From NCBI GenBank assembly GCA_016125155.1, contig WGMI01000036.1:1-52986 (forward strand): a stretch of 52,986 nucleotides of DNA, written 5' to 3'. The notes under the pieces are model-generated. The model had not been told where the DNA came from. It worked only from the letters and a program-made list of their open reading frames with translations, and made no database searches. Below are positions 16,546-25,354 of the stretch, piece after piece. Source of the stretch: a bacterium. GTDB lineage: Bacteria; Bacteroidota; Bacteroidia; Flavobacteriales; Schleiferiaceae. Position numbers and translations under genes: made by a program. How positions within the stretch are numbered: position 1 is the first letter of the stretch; each line of letters begins with the position of its first letter.

Positions 16546-17600
16546 AGCCAACTTCAGAAGGGGACGCGGTTGAGTCAAAGGAACTCGTACACAGTGGTAT
16601 TTCAGCATTGCTGAACGCCAATAAGTCTTTTGCCTGCGTTCGATGCCCAGACCAAGACACCGCGACGATCTATGTTTCCGACCCCCAAGGCCCCATTGGG
16701 CTGCGTCTGCGGCCGTTTGATCTCCAACTGAACCCCATCGACGTACCCTGTCGAAAATGGTCTGGAGAAGCCATAGACGCCCTGCCCGATTTTCTTCCTC
16801 AAAACCGAGGGGCGGGTCAGCAGGAAACCGCCAAGTCGGCGTACTTGGATTCCGGCGTCCATTCCCTCGATCAACTCCGAAGCGGAAGGATGGCCAAGGT
16901 GGTGTTCAGTGCGGTGCGCAACCTTCGGGTACAAGAGACAACGGGTTTAACAGCGTTTAACACCCTGTGCCAGAACAGGGCAAGCGATGCCGTGTTCTGG
17001 TTTCGCTGGAAGGGGATAGGGGAATGGATGGGCAGCAGTCCAGAATGCTTGATGCAGCGCTCCGGGGCGCTCGGTTGGTGCGATGCCCTCGCGGGAACCA
17101 AGCCTTTGGATACTCCTCGCCTGTGGACGGCCAAAGAAGTAGCCGAACAACAGTGGGTAGTTGACGATGTGCGCGAAAAATTGGCTCGGCTCGATTTGTC
17201 ATGGACCGAAACCGCCTCAGAGCGCGAACAAGGCGCCCTGATCCACCGCCTTACGCGGTTTGCATGGGAAGTGCCTGATCGGCTTCAAAATCCATCGGCA
17301 GACGGCGCGGTACTCGAACAATTTCACCCTACTCCGGCCGTGGGGGGGTGGCCCCTCGGGGCCGCCCTAGAACGCATTGCCGCTGCAGAGTCGCACCAAC
17401 GCCGGCTTTATTCGGGCTATTTTGCCGTGCTTGAACCCATCCAAACCCGCGCTTACGTAGTACTGCGCTGCGCGGAACACACCTCGGCTGGATGGCAGGC
17501 CTATGCCGGGGGAGGGTGGACGGCCGATTCAGTGGTCGAAGATGAGTGGACCGAAATTCAACTGAAAATGAAACTCATACAGGACGCCTTTGAATCCTGA
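16542..17600 (+). CDS. menF: Isochorismate synthase
   Basis: This 352-residue cytoplasmic enzyme of the chorismate-binding family converts chorismate to isochorismate, the first committed menaquinone step. The C-terminal half holds the family blocks GSSPECLMQRSG, LAGTKPLD, QFHPTPAVGGWPLG, RRLYSGYFAVLEP and AYAGGGWTADSVVEDEW. The N-terminal half is short and divergent, as in Bacteroidota homologues. The start overlaps the acyltransferase stop (ATGA). A salicylate or enterobactin isochorismate synthase (EntC-like) is excluded only by context, since menD follows. Confidence 0.93.
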   Translation: MKPTSEGDAVESKELVHSGISALLNANKSFACVRCPDQDTATIYVSDPQGPIGLRLRPFDLQLNPIDVPCRKWSGEAIDALPDFLPQNRGAGQQETAKSAYLDSGVHSLDQLRSGRMAKVVFSAVRNLRVQETTGLTAFNTLCQNRASDAVFWFRWKGIGEWMGSSPECLMQRSGALGWCDALAGTKPLDTPRLWTAKEVAEQQWVVDDVREKLARLDLSWTETASEREQGALIHRLTRFAWEVPDRLQNPSADGAVLEQFHPTPAVGGWPLGAALERIAAAESHQRRLYSGYFAVLEPIQTRAYVVLRCAEHTSAGWQAYAGGGWTADSVVEDEWTEIQLKMKLIQDAFES

Positions 17601-17610
17601 AAGCGCACCA

Positions 17611-19320
17611 ATGCCTAAGACCACCGACAAATTCGGCGTGGATCTCGCCGTGCGTCGGTTGAGCGAATATGGGGTGCTCGATTGGGTCTTTTCGCCCGGC
17701 TCGCGAAACGCGCCCATGGTCTTGGCCGTGCGCGCCTTGGCCGAAGCCCGAATTGAAGTGGTGGTCGACGAGCGGAGTGCGGCTTTTACGGCATTGGGAA
17801 TGAGCCTGGCCACGGGAAGACCCGTGGTGCTTTGCTGCACCTCGGGCAGTGCGGTGGCCAACTATGCTCCGGCTGTGGTCGAGGCTTTTTACCAAGGCAT
17901 TCCGCTGATTTTGCTCACCGCCGATCGCCCCGCTCACCGCATCGATCAGTTTGAGGGCCAAACCATCCGGCAGCAGGGCATCTTTGGAACACATGTTCTG
18001 TACGAGGCGGTGTTAAACGAACAGTGCACTTCGGCCTCAGAAAGGGCAGGACAAGAGCGCCACCTAGCAGAGGCCTTTCGGGCTGCCATGAGCGGAGGCC
18101 CCGTGCACCTCAACCTCCCCTTGAGCGAGCCCCTGTATCAAACGGTACCGGTGGCTGCGTTGCCTCGGTTGCGCATCGAGTACACCCAAGGGATTTCGAA
18201 GCTGTCTGACGATCATATGCAATCGCTCGTGTCTGAGTTGTGCTCTTTCCAGCGCATTTTGGTGATCGTGGGTTCGCATCGGTCCCGGTCGCCCCGGCGA
18301 ACAGCCTTGTTGAAGAAGTTGCTCGAGCACCCTGGTGTATACCTCTTGGGTGAAAGCCTGAGCAATTTGGACGCCGAACTCGGCTCGGCGCATATTGATC
18401 GAATTGTTTTGACGCTGAGCCCGGAAGAGCGCGAACTACTCAGGCCAGGCGCGGTGCTGGCCATGGGGGGAGAGTTGGTATCCCGCAAACTCAAACTCTG
18501 GCTTCGCGAATCCGAGGGATGGTCGTATTGGCAAATCGGACGTCCGCTGCCTGGAAGCCGCCAGGTCCCCGATCCCATGGAGCGACTGCACCGCGGCATA
18601 GAGGTGGATCCCGAGGACTTTTTGGAGGCCGTCTTGGCCCATCCGGCCTGGAATCCTACTTCGGTGCACAGCGACTATTCGGCTCTGTGGCAGCGCGCGG
18701 CATATCGAAGGTCCCAAGCCCATACCGAGTTTCTCAAACAAGCCCCTTGGTCCGACCTCACAGCATTTGACCGCATTGTTCAAACCCTACCGGCCCATGC
18801 CCACGTTTGGGAAGGGAACAGCAGCCCGATCCGCTATGTCCAGTTGTGCCCTGCCCGGACCGATTTGACGCATTGGGCCAACCGTGGGAGCAGCGGCATC
18901 GACGGGCTGACTTCTACGGCCGTGGGTTTTGCCCGGCGCACCGGGGGGCCCGTCTTTCTCTTGAGCGGAGAGCTCTCTTTTTTCTACGATTCCAATGCGT
19001 TCTGGCAAGCCGATCTCCCGAAACAACTCAAAGTGGTCGTGATCAACAACGGAGGAGGCGGGATTTTTCGGATTATCGACGGACCTGCTGGGAGCGGATG
19101 GCTCGAACCCCATTTTGAAGCCGGACCCCAGCGGAGCGTTGAAGCCCTGTGCGCCCAATTTGGCTTGGCTTATTTTCGCGCCTCCGACCCCGATTCCCTG
19201 AACAAGGCGCTTGCTGAGTGGTTGAATTTCGAAGGATTGTCCGTGTTGGAGGTGGTAACCCCCAAGCACCAAAATCCCGAAGTGCTCAAAGCGTATTTTG
19301 AAACTTTAAGCCATGTCTGA
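17611..19320 (+). CDS. menD: SEPHCHC synthase (menaquinone biosynthesis MenD)
   Basis: This 569-residue thiamine-diphosphate enzyme joins isochorismate with 2-oxoglutarate, releasing CO2 and giving SEPHCHC. Signatures are [13 protein letters not shown], the cofactor glutamate in [38 protein letters not shown] and, near the C-terminus, [10 protein letters not shown] (ThDP/metal motif). I chose ATG 17611, ten bases after menF, over the TTG at 17590. Its end overlaps menB by eight bases. Confidence 0.96.
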   Translation: MPKTTDKFGVDLAVRRLSEYGVLDWVFSPGSRNAPMVLAVRALAEARIEVVVDERSAAFTALGMSLATGRPVVLCCTSGSAVANYAPAVVEAFYQGIPLILLTADRPAHRIDQFEGQTIRQQGIFGTHVLYEAVLNEQCTSASERAGQERHLAEAFRAAMSGGPVHLNLPLSEPLYQTVPVAALPRLRIEYTQGISKLSDDHMQSLVSELCSFQRILVIVGSHRSRSPRRTALLKKLLEHPGVYLLGESLSNLDAELGSAHIDRIVLTLSPEERELLRPGAVLAMGGELVSRKLKLWLRESEGWSYWQIGRPLPGSRQVPDPMERLHRGIEVDPEDFLEAVLAHPAWNPTSVHSDYSALWQRAAYRRSQAHTEFLKQAPWSDLTAFDRIVQTLPAHAHVWEGNSSPIRYVQLCPARTDLTHWANRGSSGIDGLTSTAVGFARRTGGPVFLLSGELSFFYDSNAFWQADLPKQLKVVVINNGGGGIFRIIDGPAGSGWLEPHFEAGPQRSVEALCAQFGLAYFRASDPDSLNKALAEWLNFEGLSVLEVVTPKHQNPEVLKAYFETLSHV

Positions 19321-20137
19321 ATCACGCTCCTGGCAACCCATCAAGACCTATCGCGACATTCGGTTCGAGTTCTTTCAAGGGATTGCGAAGATTACCATCA
19401 ACCGGCCCCATGTCTACAACGCTTTTCGCCCCGAGACCAACCTCGAGATGATCGACGCCATGGACCTGGCCCGAGAGCGCCAGGACATCCGCGTGGTGGT
19501 GCTGACGGGAGAAGGCGACAAGGCCTTTTGTTCGGGGGGCGACCAGAATGTCAAGGGCATTGGCGGTTATGTAGGCGAAGACGGGGTGCCTCGGCTGAAT
19601 GTTCTCGATTTGCACAAGCGCATCCGCTCGCTCCCCAAGCCTGTGGTGGCCATGGTGAATGGATACGCGATTGGAGGTGGGCATGTACTCCACGTGGTTT
19701 GCGACCTCACGATTGCGTCCGACAATGCCCGCTTTGGCCAAACGGGCCCCAAGGTGGGCAGCTTCGATGCCGGTTTCGGGAGTTCGTATTTGGCCCGGCA
19801 TGTGGGGCAAAAGAAGGCCCGGGAAATTTGGTTTCTCTGCAAACAATATTCAGCCCAAGAGGCCTTGGACATGGGATTGGTCAATACCGTGGTGCCCTTG
19901 GAGCAGCTCGAAGACACAGTCGTCGAGTGGTGCGCGCTGATGATGAAGCGCAGCTCGCTCGCATTGCGCATGATCAAACGCGGACTCAACGCCGAACTCG
20001 ATGGTCAGGCCGGCTTGATGGAATTTGCGGGCGATGCCACCTTGTTGTACTACCTCACCGAAGAGGCGCAAGAGGGTAAAAAGGCGTTTCTCGAAAAGCG
20101 CGAGCCCGATTTTAGACGCTATCCGCTCTTTCCTTGA
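19313..20137 (+). CDS. menB: 1,4-dihydroxy-2-naphthoyl-CoA synthase
   Basis: This 274-residue crotonase-family enzyme cyclises o-succinylbenzoyl-CoA to DHNA-CoA. It carries [12 protein letters not shown], the oxyanion-hole glycines in [16 protein letters not shown], and [16 protein letters not shown], the MenB signature with its catalytic Asp. The C-terminus [12 protein letters not shown] is typical of MenB. The gene overlaps both neighbours (8 bases with menD, 1 base with menA). Confidence 0.97.
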   Translation: MSESRSWQPIKTYRDIRFEFFQGIAKITINRPHVYNAFRPETNLEMIDAMDLARERQDIRVVVLTGEGDKAFCSGGDQNVKGIGGYVGEDGVPRLNVLDLHKRIRSLPKPVVAMVNGYAIGGGHVLHVVCDLTIASDNARFGQTGPKVGSFDAGFGSSYLARHVGQKKAREIWFLCKQYSAQEALDMGLVNTVVPLEQLEDTVVEWCALMMKRSSLALRMIKRGLNAELDGQAGLMEFAGDATLLYYLTEEAQEGKKAFLEKREPDFRRYPLFP

Positions 20138-21063
20138 TGACGCGCTCCAAAACCATCCCGATGTCGGTCTGGGTCGGGGCCGCCCGTTTGCGGACGCTTC
20201 CGCTGGCCGTGGCGGGAATCGTGCTCGGAAGTCTGTTGGCCGCAGCCTCGGGGGGGTTTCGATTGTGGGTGGCCTTGGGCTGTGTCCTGTTGGCCGTCCT
20301 CTTTCAAGTGCTCAGCAATTTCGCCAACGACTACGGGGACGGTGTTCGCGGAACCGATGCCCTGCGCACCGGCGAACCGCGCATGCTCGCCTCGGGACGC
20401 ATCGATGCCACTGCTTTGTTTCGGTCGGTCGTGCTCCTCGCGCTGCTGGCCAGCCTCGCCTCGGTGGGCTTGAGCTATTTCGCACTGCGCTCTCTGGGGT
20501 GGGCGGTGGTCGGGTTATTCTGGGGCTTGGGGGGGGTGGCCGTTTGGGCAGCCATTCGCTACACCATGGGCAAAACAGCCTACGGCTACAAAGCGCTGGG
20601 CGATGTGGCGGTATTTCTGTTTTTTGGTTGGCTGGCTGTGGGGGGCAGTGCCTTTGTACAAACCCTGCATTTCGACCCGCGCCTATTGCTCCCCGCTTCG
20701 GCCCTCGGGGCTCTGAGTACAGGGGTGCTCAACCTCAACAATATGCGCGATATCGAAACCGATCGGGTCGCGGGAAAAAAGAGTTTGGCGATGCTTTTCG
20801 GACTTCGGGGGGCCAAGTGGTATCAGGCTGTATTGGTGTTGCTGGCCTTTGACGCTGCCTTGCTCTTTCAGGCCGGTACCTCGGGCAATGCGTGGAAGTA
20901 TTTGTTTTTGATGGCCTTTGTTCCTCTGTTGTACAACCTGAATCGCAGTTTTAAGGCCCGAACGGCTTCGGAATTCGATGTGCTCCTCAAGCCGATGGCG
21001 CTCTCGACGTTGTTGTTTGCCATTTTGATGGGATTGGGGAGTTATTGGTCTCAAAACCTTTGA
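20137..21063 (+). CDS. menA: 1,4-dihydroxy-2-naphthoate polyprenyltransferase
   Basis: This 308-residue inner-membrane UbiA-family enzyme attaches the polyprenyl chain to DHNA to give demethylmenaquinone. The first Asp-rich motif is NFANDYGDGVRGTD; the second is NNMRDIETDRVAGKKSLA. About nine helices are visible. ATG 20137 overlaps the menB stop by one base (TGATG). The later methylation step (UbiE/MenG) is not encoded in the window. Confidence 0.95.
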   Translation: MTRSKTIPMSVWVGAARLRTLPLAVAGIVLGSLLAAASGGFRLWVALGCVLLAVLFQVLSNFANDYGDGVRGTDALRTGEPRMLASGRIDATALFRSVVLLALLASLASVGLSYFALRSLGWAVVGLFWGLGGVAVWAAIRYTMGKTAYGYKALGDVAVFLFFGWLAVGGSAFVQTLHFDPRLLLPASALGALSTGVLNLNNMRDIETDRVAGKKSLAMLFGLRGAKWYQAVLVLLAFDAALLFQAGTSGNAWKYLFLMAFVPLLYNLNRSFKARTASEFDVLLKPMALSTLLFAILMGLGSYWSQNL

Positions 21064-22121
21064 TTTACCGGGAGTATCAATATCGGTTTGCCCAACCCGT
21101 TGGCACTTCACGGGGCGTCTTGACAGACCGGCCCGTGTTTGTGGTCGAAGAGGTTGCAGAAAATGGAGGACGGATCTGGGCCGAATTGGCTCCGCTTCCC
21201 GGACTCAGCCTGGAAACCCGGGCGCCCGATTGGCTGTCTGAGTATCGAAATGTCTTAGACTGGGTGTGCCGACTTGGGTTGGAAGCTGCTATGGAGGAAA
21301 TAGACCGCTATCGGGCGGAGTTTCCCAGTGTGGCCATGGGATTGGAATCGTTGGAAGCCCAGAAGATTTCAGGCAGTCCCGGGAAATTGTACGATTCCGA
21401 CTATGCACGAGGACAAGCGGGAATTGCCATCAATGGTTTGGTGTGGATGGGAACCCCCGAGGAAGAGGGGCAAAGGGCCCGGGCCTTGGTCGAACGCGGG
21501 TTTGGTTGTTTGAAATTCAAGATCGGCGCGGATTACTTCGAACGCGCAATGCCTATGCTGCGGTCGGTGCGCGCTCAATTTCCCGGGGTGGAAGTCCGCG
21601 TAGATGCCAATGGAGCCTTTGAATTGCAGAAGGCGATTGAGGTGGTGCACGACCTGGCGGCACTGGGTGGTGTTCATTCGATCGAGCAGCCGTTGCCGGT
21701 GGCGGCTTCCGAAGCCGATTGGAAGCGCCTGATTCGCACGAGCCCCATTCCCATTGCTTTGGACGAATCCCTGATTGGGCGCAATCCTGAGCTTTCGGCC
21801 GATTGGCTCAGAGCCCTTAAACCCACATTTTTGGTGCTCAAGCCCAGCTTGCTCGGTGGGTTCGAGCGCTGCGAGCGCTGGATGAATCTGGCCGATCTTT
21901 TGGGTGTGGGCTATTGGTGCACTTCGATGCTCGAAGGACCTTTGGGCCTCGATGCCATCGCCCAATTTGCCGCCGCCAAGGTCTTGCCCCGCCAAGGCAA
22001 TGTCGGTTTGCAAGGGCTGGGAACAGGTTCGATCTTCCGCCTCAACGAAATGCCCGAGTTCGACTTTGCGCATCGAATCGAAGCGGGATCTTTATGGAGA
22101 ATCGCCCGTAGCGCAAACTGA
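21060..22121 (+). CDS. menC: o-Succinylbenzoate synthase
   Basis: This 353-residue enolase-superfamily enzyme dehydrates SHCHC to o-succinylbenzoate. The expected residues are seen: Lys in GCLKFKIGAD, metal ligands Asp in VRVDANGAF, Glu in SIEQPLP and Asp/Glu in ALDESLIG, and a second Lys in LVLKPSLLGGF. I prefer the TTG at 21060, which overlaps the menA stop (TTGA) as the response regulator does, over the TTG at 21045. No ATG is available near the N-terminus. Confidence 0.93.
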   Translation: MIYREYQYRFAQPVGTSRGVLTDRPVFVVEEVAENGGRIWAELAPLPGLSLETRAPDWLSEYRNVLDWVCRLGLEAAMEEIDRYRAEFPSVAMGLESLEAQKISGSPGKLYDSDYARGQAGIAINGLVWMGTPEEEGQRARALVERGFGCLKFKIGADYFERAMPMLRSVRAQFPGVEVRVDANGAFELQKAIEVVHDLAALGGVHSIEQPLPVAASEADWKRLIRTSPIPIALDESLIGRNPELSADWLRALKPTFLVLKPSLLGGFERCERWMNLADLLGVGYWCTSMLEGPLGLDAIAQFAAAKVLPRQGNVGLQGLGTGSIFRLNEMPEFDFAHRIEAGSLWRIARSAN

Positions 22122-22123
22122 CC

Positions 22124-22228
22124 ATGAGCGCTGGCCCTAAACGAAAATCACCGCCCCTGGGGACGGTGATTCGAAAACGGGTTTGTGTCGCAAGTCCCGG
22201 TTTAGAGAAACCAAATACAGAGCCATAA
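22124..22228 (+). CDS. Possible 34-residue basic leader ORF between menC and menE
   Basis: An ATG two bases after the menC stop opens a 34-codon frame ending in TAA seven bases before the menE start. The peptide is basic (KRKSPP, RKR) with no known motif. It spans the stem-loop at 22146-22171 exactly where a leader peptide or coupling ORF could act. A frame of this length can arise by chance, so this is a flag rather than a firm gene. Confidence 0.2.
   Translation: MSAGPKRKSPPLGTVIRKRVCVASPGLEKPNTEP
22146..22171 (+). terminator. Strong stem-loop between menC and menE, attenuator or weak terminator
   Basis: AATCACCG (22146-22153) pairs perfectly with CGGTGATT (22164-22171), and the loop itself holds CCC/GGG pairing. 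No T-run follows. It is the only sizeable gap in the otherwise overlapping men operon, so it could lower or regulate menE expression, or protect the upstream mRNA. Confidence 0.4.
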
Positions 22229-22235
22229 CGAACCA

Positions 22236-23345
22236 ATGATGAGGAGGGTTGGGGAGAAAGACAAAAAAGATACTTGTACCATTCGCAGTGGCGATCGTAT
22301 TTACGTACTACCCACGTATACAAAAGATTACATTGACAGTCTCGATCCCGAATCGGCCGACATTCTCGCCTCGTTTCTCGAAGAATGGTTTGGATCGGCC
22401 GATTTTGTGCGCCAAAAAACCTCGGGCTCTACGGGGGCGCCCAAAGCATTGAGGCTGTCCAAAGCAGCCATGCGGGCCCACGCCCAACGGACCAACACCT
22501 TTTTTGGCATCGGGAGCACCCATCGCTTGTGCACCCCCTTGCCGGTTTCGAGCATTGCCTGGAAAATGACGCTGGTCCGCGCTCAAATCGCAGGAGCCGA
22601 GGTACTCCACCTTGAGCCCTCCAACGCGCGCTGGCTGGAACGCCTCGATCAAGCCGATTTTTTTTCTTTGGTCCCGGCTCAATTGGGCGCTTTGCTCGAG
22701 ACTGGGCATATCCCGGTAGGCAAGGTGTTTTTGATTGGGGGGGCAGCCGTTTCCCTGGATCAGCTCCAACGGTTGTCCGCCCTCGACCCTCCCTCCGAAT
22801 TTTGGCAGAGCTATGGAATGTCTGAAAGTCTTTCCCACATTGCGTTGAGGCGCTTGCACCCGCAACTACAACCGGGATTTGCGCCACTTTCGGGGGTAGA
22901 ACTCTTCGAGGGGTCCGAGGGTGCCTTGGCCTTTGTCGACCAGGTAACCGGCATCGAAGGCACCACGACCGATCGGGTGGCCTGGCTGGAATCCGGTCAC
23001 TTTATATGGGTGGGGCGACTCGACGCTGCGCTCATTTCGGGGGGATACAAAATACTGCCCGAACCGCTCGAACGCTTTTGGAGCGAACGACTCGGGACCA
23101 GGGTGCTGCTCGGCGCTTTGCCCGACCCGGATTGGGGCGATGTACTGTGTCTGGCGATCGAAGGTTCTTTCGATGTGCAGCGCTGGGCGCAGGTTCTCGA
23201 ACACAGTCTCAAGCTCCCAAAACAAGAAAGACCCCGTGCGGCGGTCTTTCTGGAAATGCTGCCCGAACACAGTGCGGGCAAGTGGAATCGGGAAGGGCTT
23301 CGCAGGATGCTGCAGCAGCAGTCCTTTGCGGTTTATCGGCTTTAA
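22236..23345 (+). CDS. menE: o-Succinylbenzoate-CoA ligase
   Basis: This 369-residue AMP-forming acyl-CoA synthetase activates o-succinylbenzoate for MenB. Residues 60-70 hold the phosphate-binding loop KTSGSTGAPKA. QSYGMSESLSHIAL is the adenine and aromatic motif, VGRLDAALISGGYKI the hinge, and AGKWNREGL has the C-terminal catalytic Lys. It is shorter than proteobacterial MenE (about 450), as is common in Bacteroidota. Two adjacent ATG codons (22236, 22239) could start it. Its stop overlaps the stop of the converging gene within TTAA. Confidence 0.93.
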   Translation: MMRRVGEKDKKDTCTIRSGDRIYVLPTYTKDYIDSLDPESADILASFLEEWFGSADFVRQKTSGSTGAPKALRLSKAAMRAHAQRTNTFFGIGSTHRLCTPLPVSSIAWKMTLVRAQIAGAEVLHLEPSNARWLERLDQADFFSLVPAQLGALLETGHIPVGKVFLIGGAAVSLDQLQRLSALDPPSEFWQSYGMSESLSHIALRRLHPQLQPGFAPLSGVELFEGSEGALAFVDQVTGIEGTTTDRVAWLESGHFIWVGRLDAALISGGYKILPEPLERFWSERLGTRVLLGALPDPDWGDVLCLAIEGSFDVQRWAQVLEHSLKLPKQERPRAAVFLEMLPEHSAGKWNREGLRRMLQQQSFAVYRL

Positions 23346-23872
23346 GTACGGTCTGCCGCAGAGGGGTTTCTTTGCTGGTCGATCAAGACCGCGAAGAAGA
23401 AGAGCGCTTCGTTTTTGGAGCGGGTTCCGTGGATTTCGCAGAACATCTGCTCGTTTGCGACGCGATAAAGCATATCCACATTTCCGCCTTCGCTCCATGC
23501 GCGCTTGTAGCTCATTTCGCGTTGCTCTTTGGGGTTGCCTTCGGCCTTGAGTCGGAAGTACTCCATGCCCGGAGCCAGTTCGCTATACTTGCTCCAATGG
23601 GTCCAGCGACCGAGCGTATCGCCCTCGACAACGCCTACCAATGCTATGACATCTTCCTTCTGCTCGATGCGGTAGGCGACCTCGCCACACCAGAGCAGAT
23701 GGCCGTCCCAAAAGGCTTGCGTTTGACCTGACTCGTCCGTAAGACGGGCTTGGTTGTTGGACAGGTTGCCCACTCCATAATAGGCTTGGGGCGACGATTG
23801 GGCTTGGAGCGGGGCGGTACACGCCAGGGCACCCAGAGCCAGCAAGAGCATGAGGTGTTGGAATCGCTTCAT
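23342..23872 (-). CDS. Secreted protein of unknown function
   Basis: This 176-residue protein starts at ATG 23872 (an upstream ATG at 23920 in the same frame is less likely). A basic start and hydrophobic segment with cleavage near PLQAQ form a signal peptide; LALACT in the segment is a poor lipobox. The mature part is rich in charged and aromatic residues (FWDGHLLWCGEVAYRIEQ, RWTHWSKYSELAPGMEYF) and shows no motif I recognise. It converges on menE with only TTAA shared. Confidence 0.65.
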   Translation of the reverse strand: MKRFQHLMLLLALGALACTAPLQAQSSPQAYYGVGNLSNNQARLTDESGQTQAFWDGHLLWCGEVAYRIEQKEDVIALVGVVEGDTLGRWTHWSKYSELAPGMEYFRLKAEGNPKEQREMSYKRAWSEGGNVDMLYRVANEQMFCEIHGTRSKNEALFFFAVLIDQQRNPSAADRT

Positions 23873-23972
23873 AAGGGTTGATTGTAGGGGTTGAGGGTTT
23901 TGGATGTGCGGATTTTTCATGGGGTCTGGGTGGGCAGATTTGAAGGGGAAAGGGCTGAGGGTTAGGACGGCT

Positions 23973-24575
23973 TCAGGGTTGGAACATGGGGTTGGGAATC
24001 TTGAACGGGCTGTCGATGCCCCCGAATTCGAGTTCGAGGGTTTGACCGGGGTGGTATTGGGTCAAGGCGGTGTAGCCTTTGCGCGGTGTGCTGAGCAATT
24101 TCCACATCCCAAGAGCCGTCAATTCGCTCCATTCGAGTCGGTTCAGACTGGCAAAGCCCGAACCTTCTATTCCGAGTTTGAAATGGGTCGTGGTATAGGC
24201 TTCAAGGGTGCAGCGGAGGTCGTGGGGTTTTCCCAATTCGAGTTCGAGGTGGTATTGGGGCTTTGCGATGGGGAAGCTTTTCAGTTGGGCTTTCCACCCT
24301 TCTGGCCATTGAATGCGGCAGCTTCCCCACCAATTTTGACGGAGTTCGAGGACGCGTCCGCGCCCATCGTTGAACACACGGCGTCCCCAGCGGTCGGTGG
24401 TGCTCAAATAAAGCGAGCGCCCAATTTCAAAACGGGGGCTGAAGCGATTCAACCCGAGTCGGAACAGGGGCGTTCCTTGGTGGACCACCGCCACACTCGG
24501 TCGAACCGAGGGATGGATCCAAAGCGGGTTGAGCGGATCGCTTTCCTTCATGGGGTTTGCGAGAGACGGTTTCAT
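23973..24575 (-). CDS. Hypothetical cytoplasmic protein
   Basis: This frame of about 200 residues has no signal peptide or membrane segment. It is rich in aromatic residues and beta-type stretches (RVFNDGRGRVLELRQNWWGSCRIQWPEGW, quoted here only as positions 67-95). Alternative starts are the Met codons at residues 1 and 9. I recognise no family. It follows the same strand as the secreted protein ahead of it, 100 bases away. Confidence 0.55.
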   Translation of the reverse strand: MKPSLANPMKESDPLNPLWIHPSVRPSVAVVHQGTPLFRLGLNRFSPRFEIGRSLYLSTTDRWGRRVFNDGRGRVLELRQNWWGSCRIQWPEGWKAQLKSFPIAKPQYHLELELGKPHDLRCTLEAYTTTHFKLGIEGSGFASLNRLEWSELTALGMWKLLSTPRKGYTALTQYHPGQTLELEFGGIDSPFKIPNPMFQP

Positions 24576-24722
24576 GAGACAAAACTGATTCGACCTTGAC
24601 CCCTCTACAAGGCGATGAGGATGAACGCATCGGCTTGGGGATGAGCGATTCTATAGCCCTGTTTTCTGTTCCGACCTGCGTACATTGCCCATCCAACCAC
24701 CAACTGAATTATTGAACAGACT

Positions 24723-25145
24723 ATGAATCAAGCCTCTTGGATCACCGTGTCGACGGAGCTTCCCGCCCCTCCTGAAGTGGTATGGTTCCACTACACTCAA
24801 CCCGAGTCTATCGTGCACTGGAATCAGGCCTCTGACGATTGGCATTGCCCTGAAGCCCACAACGCATTGGAGGAAGGGGGTCGCTTTGAATACACCATGG
24901 CCTCCCGGGATGGCGCACATCGATTTGTCTTCGGCGGGGTCTTTGGAGCGTTGAATCCTCCGTTTTCGATGGATTATGTAATGGACGATGGGCGCAAAGT
25001 GGAAGTTCGCATCAAAGCCCTGCCCGAGGGGAGTTCGATTTCTGTGCGCTTTGAACCCGAATCGGTGCATTCCTTGGAACTGCAACAGCAAGGCTGGCAG
25101 GCTATTTTGGATTCGTTTCAGCGCTTTGTAGCTCGGTTTTCGTAG
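24723..25145 (+). CDS. SRPBCC/AHSA1-like domain protein
   Basis: This 140-residue protein has the START-like (Bet v1) fold pattern of AHSA1-type proteins: ITVSTELPAPPEVVWFHYTQPESIVHWN at the N-terminus (strand, helix, then a Trp after the pairs of helices), a curved-sheet middle with GGRFEYTM, and a long C-terminal helix, GWQAILDSFQRFVARF. Such proteins bind hydrophobic ligands or assist Hsp90; the ligand is unknown. It is a single-domain protein transcribed away from the neighbouring minus genes. Confidence 0.85.
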   Translation: MNQASWITVSTELPAPPEVVWFHYTQPESIVHWNQASDDWHCPEAHNALEEGGRFEYTMASRDGAHRFVFGGVFGALNPPFSMDYVMDDGRKVEVRIKALPEGSSISVRFEPESVHSLELQQQGWQAILDSFQRFVARFS

Positions 25146-25151
25146 GAACTG

Positions 25152-25203
25152 GACCATTTTCAGCGAACCTCGAGGGAGGCGTCTATGCTCGACCAAAATG
25201 GTC
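25152..25203. repeat. Nine-base inverted repeat after the SRPBCC gene
   Basis: GACCATTTT (25152-25160) is matched by AAAATGGTC (25195-25203) with 34 bases between. It starts 6 bases after the SRPBCC stop. It may form a loose stem at the 3' end of that mRNA. A 41-codon frame with a GGAGG-like leader (ATG 25185 to TAG 25310) also lies here but has no recognisable content. Confidence 0.3.
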
Positions 25204-25280
25204 TTGAAGCGCAAAACGGCTGGCGAACATTAAATCTTTGTAAACCCAAGCAGTGCACCGGGGAAGACGGTACATTTCAC

Positions 25281-25318
25281 GACCCGTTGGTCTTATCCTT
25301 TGAAGGATAGAACGGGTC
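25281..25318. promoter_or_regulatory. Nested inverted repeat upstream of the aldo/keto reductase
   Basis: GACCCGTT (25281-25288) pairs with AACGGGTC (25311-25318). Inside it TATCCT (25294-25299) pairs with AGGATA (25304-25309) around TTGA. Both arms are perfect, separated by an asymmetric bulge. It lies 36 bases before the reductase ATG, so it may be an operator or a structured mRNA leader; termination of the preceding gene is the other option. Confidence 0.45.
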
Positions 25319-25354
25319 TAATCCACCGTTCACTTTGGTACAAAAACAGGTTCC

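Noticed and set aside
25185-25310. 41-codon frame before the aldo/keto reductase
   Set aside because: It has a ribosome-site-like leader but no recognisable content, and it is cut through by the nested inverted repeat. Not enough to call a gene.
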